Source: Candidatus Pseudoruminococcus merdavium
GTDB taxonomy: Bacteria; Bacillota; Clostridia; Oscillospirales; Ruminococcaceae
DNA: 64,000 bases
Reading direction: 5' to 3'
NCBI GenBank assembly: GCA_904419745.1
Contig: CAJFSS010000012.1
Coordinates: forward strand, 24,954-88,953
Below the pieces are notes generated by a model. The model did not search any database. It was not told the origin of the DNA and was given only the letters and a program-made list of their open reading frames with translations. This document shows positions 36,282 through 44,147 of this stretch, piece by piece. Position numbers and translations under genes: made by a program. Within the stretch, counting starts at the first letter, position 1, and each line of letters opens with the position of its first letter.

Positions 36282-36642
36282 TTTCTCACCTGATTCCAGT
36301 TATGGCCCCTGTTTTTTACAGGCAGCATTTAAAAAGATTTCTTGTCATATTATAACATGGGATACTGCCAGATACAAGAACAGGTACTCTATTTTCATTT
36401 CTATTTTTTTCCATAAAAATTGGCCATTTGTTGTCTAAATGAAAACACAATGTTAAATCGCACATATTTTCACTTTATTTTTTAAAGAAAATATAATTTT
36501 AGCATGATTTTTTTTTGTATTTATGCTATAATGGAAAAAAGCTGATAGAAAGAATGGCAAATGACATATACTTCTATGGTATGTCCGTCTGACAGGCGGC
36601 CAATTTTGTTTCAGCCTACTTTGCCGATAGGAGGAATTTTAT
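36282..36642. other. Promoter region of the 36643 gene
   Basis: AT-rich spacer. A good TATAAT lies at 36527-36532 on the plus strand, preceded by a T9 tract and no clear -35. An AGGAGGAATTTT site precedes the start at 36643. A small imperfect hairpin (CCGTCTG...CAGGCGG) lies in the leader. No other gene was seen. Confidence 0.5.
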
Positions 36643-37461
36643 ATGTTTGAACTCAATAAAAAAAGAACCAGCGATGATGTTGATCTCCTGTTTTCCGATT
36701 GGTATGACGATATGACCCTTCTTGCCTTGGAAGAAGGAAAAACTGATGCGCATATTTATGTGGATAATTTGGATTTTGCCCATGTAGCCATCATTCTTCG
36801 TGGATTCCGAATGAGAATTGCCGGCGATCCCTTGGACAAAAATGTCGTTGCAGCAGTACAGGATTTCTTCGATAACGTACTGATCGGCAATACTGATCCA
36901 GATATGCCAAAATATCTGATTATCTATTACCAGGAATCTGAATGGCAGGATGTCCTGCTCAATATTCTTTCAAAAATCAATCCGAAATATTTTGCACGTA
37001 CTTATTACCGGCTGAATATGCTCGATCACATTCCGGATGTCCCATTGCTGGAGGGCCACCGTTTTGTCAATATTGAAGAAGTTTACAATACCATGCAGGA
37101 TTATGAAAACTACAAGACTGTGGTGCAGGAAATGCAGTCAGAAATCTCCAGCCCGGAAAACTTTTTAAAATATTGCTTTGGTGTATGTACTGTAAAAGAC
37201 CATACAATTACCGGATGGGCTATGGCGGAATATGTCAATCTTTCCGGCTGTGAAATTGGTTTTAACATTCCCGAAGAAAATAAAGAAACGGAAAATACCG
37301 CCCCTGCCCTGATAGCGGAATTCATGCGTATGGCAAAAGACCGTGGCCTGCAATATGTTGGATGGAGCGGATACAAACACAATTCTTTTGGTGCCGAAGC
37401 TGTACAGGCAGCGGGTATGAAACACACAAAGGATTATCCTTGTATTTATGTAGATCTTTAA
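36643..37461 (+). CDS. GNAT acetyltransferase-like protein with extra N-terminal domain
   Basis: Protein of 272 residues. The C-terminal part (from about 165) has GNAT features, including GWAMAEYVNLSGCEIGFNI and a final YVGWSGYKHNSFGAEAVQAAGMKH that matches the helix-strand end of the GNAT fold. The first 150 residues (FSDWYDDMTLLALEEGKTDAHIYVD at the start) resemble the N-terminal half of the paired GNAT_acetyltran type. The acetyl-CoA loop is not a clean QxxGxG. The substrate is unknown. AGGAGGAATTTTAT precedes the start, and a terminator follows. Confidence 0.7.
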   Translation: MFELNKKRTSDDVDLLFSDWYDDMTLLALEEGKTDAHIYVDNLDFAHVAIILRGFRMRIAGDPLDKNVVAAVQDFFDNVLIGNTDPDMPKYLIIYYQESEWQDVLLNILSKINPKYFARTYYRLNMLDHIPDVPLLEGHRFVNIEEVYNTMQDYENYKTVVQEMQSEISSPENFLKYCFGVCTVKDHTITGWAMAEYVNLSGCEIGFNIPEENKETENTAPALIAEFMRMAKDRGLQYVGWSGYKHNSFGAEAVQAAGMKHTKDYPCIYVDL

Positions 37462-37493
37462 TAATTGTCTTTATCACCACTTCATGAGAAAAT

Positions 37494-37530
37494 AAATATC
37501 CCCCTCTCCATTTAGGAGAGGGGGATATTT
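37494..37530. terminator. Bidirectional terminator between 36643 gene and the oadB unit
   Basis: Perfect 16-bp stem (AAATATCCCCCTCTCC and its complement, 5-nt loop) between two convergent genes, directly before the stop of the 42-residue peptide gene. Confidence 0.85.
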
Positions 37531-37532
37531 AT

Positions 37533-37661
37533 TTATTTACTGGTAAATTTATTGAGCGCCATCATAATCAAAATAATGGTCACGGCAACAATAAATATGC
37601 CAAGCATTCCCCAGCCCATAATGGGAAGAGAATTCAAAAATGCACCGAAATCGATCTTCAT
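37533..37661 (-). CDS. OadG-related small membrane subunit (42 residues)
   Basis: Very short gene, ATG at 37661 after TAGGAGGAGAAAGGT. The peptide begins MKIDFGAFLN, followed by a single hydrophobic helix of about 22 residues and an ALNKFTSK tail. It resembles small gamma (OadG-like) partners of Na+-translocating decarboxylases, annotated in other genomes as OadG-related small transporter subunits. It starts 12 bp downstream of the oadB stop, so it is co-transcribed. It is far shorter than classical OadG and lacks the C-terminal hydrophilic part. Confidence 0.8.
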   Translation of the reverse strand: MKIDFGAFLNSLPIMGWGMLGIFIVAVTIILIMMALNKFTSK

Positions 37662-37673
37662 ACCTTTCTCCTC

Positions 37674-38798
37674 CTATCTGGCCACCAGGCTTAAAATCAG
37701 GCCGCCGGCAATGACAGATGCAATCTGACCGGAGACATTTGCACCGACTGCATGCATGAGCAAGAAGTTCTGCGGATCTTCTTTCAGGCCCATTTTATGG
37801 ATAACACGTGCAGACATCGGAAATGCTGAAATACCTGCTGCTCCAACCATTGGATTGATCTTTTTCTTGCTGAACAGATTGAGGAATTTTGCAAAGAAAA
37901 CACCACCAACCGTATCAAAAATAAAGGCAATCAGACCAAGGCCCATGATCAGAAGGGTTTCCGGAGTCAGGAACAAGCTTGCCTGCATTTTTGTTGCAAT
38001 GGTAATACCAAGCAACAGAGTTACCAGGTTTGCAAGAGCATTTTGAGCGGTCTCCGAAAGAGAATTGAGTACGCCGCATTCCCGAATCAGGTTACCAAAC
38101 ATCAAAAATCCAATCAGGGAAACAGAACGTGGTGCAACAATTCCCGCAACCACTGTGATGAGAACCGGGAACAGAATTCTTGTCATTTTGGAGACATTTT
38201 TCTGTTCATAAGGCATCCGGATCATACGCTCTTTTTTGGTGGTAATCAAACGGATGACAGCCGGCTGGACAATCGGCACAAGCGCCATGTAGGAGTATGC
38301 CGCCACAATAATTGCACCGATGTACTTAGAATCAAAATAGTTAGCGACAAAAATGGAAGTCGGACCATCCGCTGCACCAATGATACCAATGGAAGCAGCA
38401 TCTTTAATCTCAAATCCGAACAGGGACGCCAAGCTGATCGTAAAGAAAATACCAAACTGGGCCGCCGCACCAAATAAAATCATCTTCGGGTTGGAAAGCA
38501 ATGGACCGAAGTCAATCATTGCGCCAATACCAATGAAAAGCAGCAACGGGAACAGCTCATTTGCGATACCCGCATTAAACAGAATATCAATGACGCCCTC
38601 TTCGGTCCCGGTGTCATAAATCTGTGTAACCGCACCAGAAAGCGGGAGGTTAACCAGAATAGCACCAAAACCCATTGGCAACAACAAAGTCGGCTCCATC
38701 TCTTTCTTAATGGCAAGATAGATCAGAACACCGCCGATGACCCACATGACCACTTGCTGCCAGGTAATGTTGAGTACATTTGAAAATAGATCTCCCAT
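37674..38798 (-). CDS. oadB: Na+-translocating decarboxylase beta subunit (OadB/GcdB/MmdB family), orphan
   Basis: Membrane protein of about 374 residues with roughly nine to eleven hydrophobic segments. Family hallmarks are IGIGAMIDFGPLL, GIIGAADGPTSIFVAN (with the ion-coupling Asp) and MHAVGANVSGQIASVIAGG at the end. In complete pumps this subunit couples decarboxylation of a carboxybiotin to Na+ export. Here no carboxyltransferase or biotin carrier gene is adjacent, only a 42-residue partner. The open frame begins at 38807. The ATG at 38798 has better Shine-Dalgarno spacing. A riboswitch-like leader precedes it. Confidence 0.93.
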   Translation of the reverse strand: MGDLFSNVLNITWQQVVMWVIGGVLIYLAIKKEMEPTLLLPMGFGAILVNLPLSGAVTQIYDTGTEEGVIDILFNAGIANELFPLLLFIGIGAMIDFGPLLSNPKMILFGAAAQFGIFFTISLASLFGFEIKDAASIGIIGAADGPTSIFVANYFDSKYIGAIIVAAYSYMALVPIVQPAVIRLITTKKERMIRMPYEQKNVSKMTRILFPVLITVVAGIVAPRSVSLIGFLMFGNLIRECGVLNSLSETAQNALANLVTLLLGITIATKMQASLFLTPETLLIMGLGLIAFIFDTVGGVFFAKFLNLFSKKKINPMVGAAGISAFPMSARVIHKMGLKEDPQNFLLMHAVGANVSGQIASVIAGGLILSLVAR

Positions 38799-38907
38799 AA
38801 ATCCCATCCTTCAGTTTAATTTTATCAATCAATCCTTTGTCCATTTTTAATTTAAAAAATATTGAACGCCGGATTCATTTTGTAGTTTATCTGCAGAAGG
38901 GTTTCTA

Positions 38908-38958
38908 CAAAAAAAGACCTTTATGACAGAGCACATTCAGCAACTGTCATAAAAGTCT
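38908..38958 (-). terminator. Terminator of the oadB leader, expression platform
   Basis: Stem AGACTTTTATGACAG with CTGTCATAAAGGTCT (one mismatch or wobble), loop 14 nt, followed by T7 on the minus strand. Its 5' arm is the same sequence (CTTTTATGA) that closes the aptamer P1 helix, so the two folds exclude each other. Confidence 0.8.
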
Positions 38959-39046
38959 CGCTTTTTAAAGTATGTGCAGATTTTTTTCAAAACCGGTATG
39001 GTGCGACATACTACGGGGCAAGCCCGCAAGCTACTCCCTTTTATGA
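38947..39046 (-). promoter_or_regulatory. Riboswitch-like aptamer upstream of oadB (yybP-ykoY-like core)
   Basis: The minus-strand RNA from 39046 to 38947 has a nine-bp P1 (UCAUAAAAG with CUUUUAUGA). Directly inside P1 are GGAGUAGC on the 5' side and GCGAGA on the 3' side, the loop-1 pattern I recall for yybP-ykoY (Mn2+) riboswitches. A short P2 hairpin (GCGGG/CCCGU) and a P3 (GUAUGU/ACAUAC) follow. The second conserved loop (UCG...CCGG) is only partly like that class. Ligand is therefore uncertain: Mn2+ or another cation such as Na+. The downstream terminator implies ON control when ligand binds. Confidence 0.65.
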
Positions 39047-39074
39047 AAAGGGCCTTGTTTTCTCAACAAAACAA

Positions 39075-39103
39075 ATTATATCGGTTCCCTCAGGACTTGT
39101 CAA
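39075..39103 (-). promoter_or_regulatory. Consensus sigma-A promoter of the oadB leader
   Basis: TTGACA (39103-39098) and TATAAT (39080-39075) on the minus strand, 17-bp spacer, all 12 bases at consensus. Transcription would start near 39068, giving a leader of about 270 nt that contains the aptamer and terminator. Confidence 0.9.
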
Positions 39104-39137
39104 GAAAATTGTTGGCAAAATGCGCCTTGGAAAATAC

Positions 39138-39722
39138 CTACCGTATATCCGAAGAAGATACAAGCCCTTGAAAAAGAATCCGCAGGGCCTTTCCACACTC
39201 TTTCTGATAACAAAAGCCGCCGTTTTTATGTACCCATAACAGGCTTACGCCATTAATGGCATAAATCACGGTTTCCACTATCTCTTCTGCACTGCGTGTA
39301 CAGTTCAGTTCCCCCGACTGCTGCGCCTTTTGAATCAGCATCACATAGGTATTCCATTGCGCTGCATGACGTGGTGTGATTTTTTCTACACCACGATCTG
39401 CATGCCTTTTCAGGACAATCCTTAAAATCTCAGGTCCCAATCCATTTATATAATCTAAAAACATTTTGACGATCTCTTCAAATTGCCGGAGATACGCTGT
39501 ATTTTCCAGATGTGGAACGACATCCTTGGAAATATGGATATCCGGTTCCATTAAAAAATAATCAAAAATCTCATCCTTTTTCTTAAAGTAATAATAAAAA
39601 GCGCTTCTGGTAATCCCAAGCTCCCGGCAAATATCCGTTACCGATACATTTTGATACCCATGTTCGCGAATCATATTAACCGCAGTATTGACAATCCGAC
39701 TTCTAGTATTCAGCTCATCCAT
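39138..39722 (-). CDS. TetR/AcrR-family transcriptional regulator
   Basis: Repressor-like protein of 194 residues. The N-terminal TetR HTH is clear (TAVNMIREHGYQNVSVTDICRELGITRSAFYYYFKKKDEIF), with a variable helical ligand domain after it. The open frame begins at 39773, but TAGGAGGGAAGAG precedes the ATG at 39722. It is divergent from the SDR gene at 39943, whose promoter carries a perfect 29-bp palindrome, the likely operator. Confidence 0.92.
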   Translation of the reverse strand: MDELNTRSRIVNTAVNMIREHGYQNVSVTDICRELGITRSAFYYYFKKKDEIFDYFLMEPDIHISKDVVPHLENTAYLRQFEEIVKMFLDYINGLGPEILRIVLKRHADRGVEKITPRHAAQWNTYVMLIQKAQQSGELNCTRSAEEIVETVIYAINGVSLLWVHKNGGFCYQKECGKALRILFQGLVSSSDIR

Positions 39723-39743
39723 TCTCTTCCCTCCTATTGGATG

Positions 39744-39773
39744 ATTATACTCCAAAATCCCAGGAGTTGACAA
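39744..39773 (-). promoter_or_regulatory. Promoter of the tetR-like gene
   Basis: TTGTCA (39773-39768) and TATAAT (39749-39744) on the minus strand, 18-bp spacer. The palindrome found at the SDR promoter is absent here, so autoregulation through the same site looks unlikely unless by looping. Confidence 0.7.
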
Positions 39774-39851
39774 GCTACCCCATTTTTAAAAATATGGTTT
39801 TCTTTATCTTTATTCTCTTTCTTTTTCCATCCAAAAAAGATCGACAAATAA

Positions 39852-39880
39852 TTGACAAAGTGAAACTTCCGGCTTATAAT
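39852..39880 (+). promoter_or_regulatory. Consensus promoter of the SDR gene
   Basis: TTGACA (39852-39857) and TATAAT (39875-39880), spacer 17 bp. The -10 box overlaps the left end of the palindrome at 39878-39906. Confidence 0.85.
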
Positions 39881-39906
39881 AAAACTGTACAATGTACAGT
39901 TTTATT
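39878..39906. promoter_or_regulatory. Perfect 29-bp palindrome, probable TetR operator
   Basis: Fourteen-base arms AATAAAACTGTACA and TGTACAGTTTTATT around one central base, overlapping the -10 box and start point of the SDR promoter. Position and symmetry fit a dimeric TetR repressor encoded divergently at 39138. Binding is inferred. Confidence 0.8.
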
Positions 39907-39942
39907 AAAATTCGTATACATCTTTTGAAAGGAGAAATTTTT

Positions 39943-40683
39943 ATGAGCAAAACAGCAATTATTACCGGCGGTTCCAGAGGAATCGGAGAAGCTATGGTCC
40001 TCAAACTCGGTGAGATGGGTTATGATGTTGTTGTTAATTATCGCAGTGACAGCAGCAAAGAGCTCAGCGAAAACCTGGTAGCAAAACTCAAAAGCGAGTA
40101 TGGCAGGGATGGGCTTGCTGTTCAGGCAGATGTCAGCAAATACGGGGACTGCAAAAAGCTGGTTGAAGCTGCCGTTGCCAAATTCGGAGACAGGATTGAT
40201 GTCCTTGTCAACAATGCGGGTATTACCAACAACTGCAACTTCATTGACATTACAGAAGAACAGTATACCCGTGTGATCAATACAAATTTGATGAGTTTTC
40301 TTCATATGTGCCACCTCACCCTTCCGTACATGGTGAAAAACGGCGGTGCAATTATCAACACCTCCTCCATTGGCGGTTTGATGGGAGTTGCAAACCAAGC
40401 AGATTATTGCGCCGCTAAATCCGGCGTCATTGGCCTGACCAGGGCTTTGGCAGTAGAATTTGCCCGCCAGAATATCCGTGTCAATGCCATTGCTCCGGGT
40501 ATGATTTGGACCGATATGCTCCGCGGTGTAAACCAGGACGAAGTTCAGGCACTAAAACTTTCCATCCCAATGGGAGAAATCGGTGACGTTCATGACATCT
40601 CCGAATGCATGGAATACCTGATCAACGCAAAATATGTTACCGGACAGGTCATCTCCCCGAACGGCGGCATTGTAATGCCCTAA
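39943..40683 (+). CDS. Short-chain dehydrogenase/reductase (FabG-like)
   Basis: NAD(P)H-dependent oxidoreductase of 246 residues, Rossmann fold. The cofactor loop TGGSRGIGEAM is at residues 8-18, NNAG motif VLVNNAGIT near 90, catalytic Ser in NTSSIGGLMG, and the YCAAKSG Tyr-Lys pair near 155, with IRVNAIAPGMIWTDML after. It looks like 3-oxoacyl-ACP reductase, but an isolated gene under a TetR-type operator is more often a substrate-inducible dehydrogenase. TGAAAGGAGAAATTTTT precedes the ATG; the open frame starts 17 codons earlier. Confidence 0.9.
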   Translation: MSKTAIITGGSRGIGEAMVLKLGEMGYDVVVNYRSDSSKELSENLVAKLKSEYGRDGLAVQADVSKYGDCKKLVEAAVAKFGDRIDVLVNNAGITNNCNFIDITEEQYTRVINTNLMSFLHMCHLTLPYMVKNGGAIINTSSIGGLMGVANQADYCAAKSGVIGLTRALAVEFARQNIRVNAIAPGMIWTDMLRGVNQDEVQALKLSIPMGEIGDVHDISECMEYLINAKYVTGQVISPNGGIVMP

Positions 40684-40706
40684 CCCTTTTCTCTGATCAA
40701 GAGTAT

Positions 40707-40743
40707 AAGCCCCTGTTTCCAGCCAGAAACAGGGGCTTTTTAT
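40707..40743 (+). terminator. Terminator of the SDR gene
   Basis: Perfect 13-bp stem AAGCCCCTGTTTC with its complement, 6-nt loop, followed by TTTTTATC. Confidence 0.88.
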
Positions 40744-40825
40744 CATATTAGGGGAATTTTCGAACTGTTTTTGTCCTATTTTAAGTATCAGCAGCAGGGA
40801 TTATATAGCAACACTACCGAACCTC

Positions 40826-40859
40826 CAAAAAAATCGGGACAGCAATTGCTGTCCCGATT
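40826..40859 (-). terminator. Terminator of the fba gene
   Basis: Stem AATCGGGACAGC with its exact complement and a 4-base loop, followed by a T7 run on the minus strand, 27 bp past the fba stop. Confidence 0.88.
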
Positions 40860-40885
40860 GAAAGAAATATTCCGTATCTAAAATC

Positions 40886-41749
40886 CTATGCTTTGTTTAC
40901 AGAACCGAAAAGTTCCATTTTCTCTTTGACCTTTGCCTTAATCGCATCAAAGCCAGGTGCAAGGAGTTTACGCGGGTCAAAGCCCTTGCCTTGTTTGTCT
41001 TTTCCTGCTTCAATATACTGACGAGTTGCTTCTGCAAAAACAAGCTGACACTCAGTATTAACGTTGATTTTTGCAACACCGAGAGAGATTGCGGTCTTAA
41101 TCATATCGTCAGGAATACCGGTACCACCATGCAAAACCAAAGGAATTCCATTGGTAGCTTCCTGGACTTTTGCAAGGACGTCAAAGTTGAGGCCTGTCCA
41201 GTTTTCCGGATAAACGCCATGGATATTTCCAATGCCAGCTGCAAGGATATCTACGCCAAGATCCGCAATCATCTTGCACTCGTTCGGATCTGCGACTTCA
41301 CCGCCGCCAACAACACCATCTTCTTCGCCGCCAATAGCGCCGACTTCTGCTTCAATGGAAATACCCTTGGAATGAGCAAGTTCCACGAGTTCTTTTGTTT
41401 TAGCAATGTTCTCCTCAATGGGATAATGGGAACCGTCAAACATGACAGAAGAGAATCCAGCTTCAATACATTTCTTTGTTCCTTCATAGGTGCCATGGTC
41501 CAGATGCAGTGCAACCGGAACAGTAATGCCGAGTTCTTCAAGCATTCCATTGACCATGCCGACAACGGTCTTAAAACCGCACATGTATTTTCCAGCGCCC
41601 TCAGAAACACCAAGGATAACCGGGGAATTGCACTCCTGTGCAGTCAAAAGGATTGCTTTGGTCCATTCCAGATTGTTGATGTTGAACTGGCCAACGGCAT
41701 ATTTTCCAGCTTTTGCCTTCTGGCACATTTCAGTAAGAGATACTAACAT
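40886..41749 (-). CDS. fba: Class II fructose-1,6-bisphosphate aldolase
   Basis: Zinc-dependent aldolase of glycolysis and gluconeogenesis. It is 287 residues long, with zinc ligands in VALHLDHGTYEG, the conserved IEAEVGAIGGEEDG loop, VLHGGTGIPDD (phosphate binding) and KINVNTECQLVFAEA. It could also be a related class II aldolase for another sugar phosphate, but the short length and motifs suit the FbaA-like Firmicutes enzyme. The open frame starts at 41905. The ATG at 41749 follows ATAGGAGGCTGTTTAAA. Confidence 0.92.
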   Translation of the reverse strand: MLVSLTEMCQKAKAGKYAVGQFNINNLEWTKAILLTAQECNSPVILGVSEGAGKYMCGFKTVVGMVNGMLEELGITVPVALHLDHGTYEGTKKCIEAGFSSVMFDGSHYPIEENIAKTKELVELAHSKGISIEAEVGAIGGEEDGVVGGGEVADPNECKMIADLGVDILAAGIGNIHGVYPENWTGLNFDVLAKVQEATNGIPLVLHGGTGIPDDMIKTAISLGVAKINVNTECQLVFAEATRQYIEAGKDKQGKGFDPRKLLAPGFDAIKAKVKEKMELFGSVNKA

Positions 41750-41957
41750 TTTAAACAGCCTCCTATAAAAATTCGGTAGCAAGCTTCTACCAAACATTAT
41801 AAGTGATTGACAGAGAAAAATCAAACCATTTTTCTCTGAATTTACCGCAGAGAATAGATCCCGCTTGCTTTCAGTATACTTTTTGTGTTCATATTCATAA
41901 AACAAAGAATTTTTTTGATTTTTTGTAAAAAATCCCGATTCTTACTCTCCCACCCTA

Positions 41958-41987
41958 TTTACAAAAAGATTTGGAATGTTCTATAAT
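41958..41987 (+). promoter_or_regulatory. Promoter of the ClC gene
   Basis: TTTACA (41958-41963) and TATAAT (41982-41987), spacer 18 bp, about 45 bp before the chosen start codon. Confidence 0.65.
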
Positions 41988-42033
41988 AAAAACGCTATAT
42001 TTTAAGCAAATATCACCAAAAGGTGTGAATGCC

Positions 42034-43614
42034 ATGTCATCAAAAATGGAAACCAGAAGTGAAACAAAATACACACTCGAATTAGTTGGAAAAATCAAAC
42101 TCTCTTTACTCTTAAAATCGGCCCTAGTCGGAGGAGTCGGTGGGCTTATTATCTGTTCATTCCGTTATCTTCTCTCCCAGTCGGAAACCCTTGTACGGAC
42201 CCTGTATTACTTCGTTCGGGAACACCTGATCTGGCTGCCAGTCTTACTTCTTGCTTATCTTGGAATTGGGATGGTGGTTGGCCTGATTGTCAAAACAGAG
42301 CCCATGATTAAAGGCAGCGGTATCCCCCAGGTAGAAGGCCAGCTGATAGGCGCATTCCATATCAACTGGCTACCGGCACTCCTCAAAAAATACATTGGCG
42401 GCCTGCTTTCCATCGGTTCCGGACTATTCCTTGGAAGAGAAGGCCCCTCCATTCAACTCAACGCCCTGGTGGGACAGGGAGTGGCGGATTTACTGCATTC
42501 TCCGGATTATGAAAAGAAAATCCTCATCACCTGTGGAGCGAGCGCCGGGCTTTCTGCAGCGTTTAGCGCCCCTCTGGCAGGCGTCCTCTTTGCGTTGGAG
42601 GAAGTGCATAAGAATTTTTCCAGCGTCATCCTCCTGACTTCTATGGTATCCTCTGTCTGTGCGTCAGTAATCGCGGGAATCCTGTTTGGAACAACGCCGA
42701 GTCTTTATGTTGGACAGCTATCCCCACTTCCAGTCAAACTATATCTTCTAGTTGCTCTACTGGGAATTCTGCTGGGGCTTTTCGGTTGTCTTTATAATAA
42801 AGTACTGCTTACTACACAGGATCTCTATGCGAAAATCCGGCGTTTTACTCCCTTTTCCCGGATACTAATCCCCTTTCTACTAGTTATTCCAATTGGGTTA
42901 CTCTTTCCAGAACTTCTGGGCGGTGGACATCACATCATCACCCTAGTGGAAACGCAGCATTTTCCACTGACTGTATTACTGCTATATTTAATGGTACGGT
43001 TTCTCTTTTCCATGATTTCCTATGGAGGGGGCGCCCCGGGCGGCATCTTCTTACCGTTGCTTGCGCTGGGAGCCTGCTTTGGCGCTCTCTATGGAAATGG
43101 GATGCAATCCATCCTTGGGTTTGAAAAAAATTATGTTCTTAATTTTATTGTTTTTGCCATGGCAGGGTTTTTGACTTCCGTTGTCCGTTCTCCAATTACT
43201 GCGAGTATCCTCATTACCGAGATGAGTGGAAGTTTCCGCAACTTTCTACCAGTGATCCTGGTCTGCCTGCTTGCTTATGTAACTGCGCAGCTATTGCCGG
43301 GAAAGCCCATCTATGAATCACTGCTTGAACGGATGCTTCCTAAACAGGAACAGCGTCACAATTCCACCGGAAAGGAAATTCTTGAACTGTCTATAGAGCC
43401 CGGCAGTTACATGGAACACATGAAGATCAAGGATCTTGTCTGGCCCAGAGAGAGTTTACTGGTTGCTATCCACCGCGGCTGTATGGAGATTATCCCCAAA
43501 GGGGACACTATATTACAGGCGCAGGACAATCTGGTTGTATTGACGGATGGAATCTATCTCAATGAAGTACGTTCGAAATTGGAAAGTGCCGCCACCAGCC
43601 CTTCGGGTTCCTGA
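42034..43614 (+). CDS. ClC-family chloride channel/transporter with C-terminal TrkA-C domain
   Basis: Membrane protein of about 526 residues, ClC fold. Signature motifs are GSGIPQVEG, GREGPSIQ (with the gating Glu), and GGAPGGIFLPLLALGA. A Glu in FALEEVHKNF is in the position of the second (proton) Glu of exchangers. The last 75 residues are a TrkA-C-like domain (MKIKDLVWPRESLLVAIHRG), as in many bacterial ClC H+/Cl- or fluoride-related proteins. The open frame begins at 41971. The ATG at 42034 has an AAAAGGTG site. Not fluoride-type (Fluc-like motif GREGT absent), so chloride is likelier. Confidence 0.9.
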   Translation: MSSKMETRSETKYTLELVGKIKLSLLLKSALVGGVGGLIICSFRYLLSQSETLVRTLYYFVREHLIWLPVLLLAYLGIGMVVGLIVKTEPMIKGSGIPQVEGQLIGAFHINWLPALLKKYIGGLLSIGSGLFLGREGPSIQLNALVGQGVADLLHSPDYEKKILITCGASAGLSAAFSAPLAGVLFALEEVHKNFSSVILLTSMVSSVCASVIAGILFGTTPSLYVGQLSPLPVKLYLLVALLGILLGLFGCLYNKVLLTTQDLYAKIRRFTPFSRILIPFLLVIPIGLLFPELLGGGHHIITLVETQHFPLTVLLLYLMVRFLFSMISYGGGAPGGIFLPLLALGACFGALYGNGMQSILGFEKNYVLNFIVFAMAGFLTSVVRSPITASILITEMSGSFRNFLPVILVCLLAYVTAQLLPGKPIYESLLERMLPKQEQRHNSTGKEILELSIEPGSYMEHMKIKDLVWPRESLLVAIHRGCMEIIPKGDTILQAQDNLVVLTDGIYLNEVRSKLESAATSPSGS

Positions 43615-44075
43615 AAACACATCATGTCCGAATTTAAAAGAACAAGAGTGCATCCTCTCCCTTAAAGTAGAAATGCTCACTTTTAAACAGAACAGCTATT
43701 GTCAGCTTCTTCGTTTTTTGCAGGAGAAGACGGTTTTATCTTTAAACGATACTATAAAAAGTCCACCAGTAAAACCGGTGGACTTTTTACTTAACAAAAT
43801 CCTGTTTATCCGTAAAAGTCAAAAACTGTCCAGAAAACAACAGCACGCAGAGGTGTATGGGACTTACTTTCCTGCTCTTTGTACATGCAGTACAAGCAGA
43901 AAAGAAAATTTTGATACACCGGCCCATATTAAATGGCATTCTCCTTTCGAATACAAGCCTTTTTTGGATTGCAGGAATTTGCTTGGGAACTCTTGAAATA
44001 GGCGGAGATTTCTCTGCGTTTTATTCCGTATAAAAGCCGTTTATTGAATTTTCTGAACAGTCAAGACGAATATAA
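43615..44075. other. Intergenic stretch downstream of the ClC gene
   Basis: Apart from the ClC terminator at 43756-43789, I find no supported gene. A 149-codon open frame that starts inside the ClC coding region and runs to 43996 has no ribosome binding site and no family resemblance, so it is not called. Confidence 0.5.
43756..43789 (+). terminator. Terminator of the ClC gene
   Basis: Perfect 12-bp stem AAAAAGTCCACC with its complement, 9-nt loop, ending in TTTTT on the plus strand. It lies 140 bp past the stop. Confidence 0.85.
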
Positions 44076-44113
44076 ATACCTCCCGGACAATTTCATGGTT
44101 GTCCGGGAGGTAT
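44076..44113 (-). terminator. Terminator of the 44148 MFS gene
   Basis: Perfect 15-bp stem ATACCTCCCGGACAA with its complement, 8-nt loop, followed on the minus strand by TTTATATT. Confidence 0.8.
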
Positions 44114-44147
44114 ATTCCGTCCAGCAGCAGATGAACGAGAAATCAAG

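Noticed and set aside
41750..41905. Upstream extension of the fba gene
   Set aside because: The ATG at 41749 has the strong GGAGG site, and the extension is AT-rich with no similarity to aldolases.
43547..43996. 149-codon plus-strand frame overlapping the ClC end and its terminator
   Set aside because: It runs through a strong terminator hairpin, has no ribosome binding site and no family likeness.
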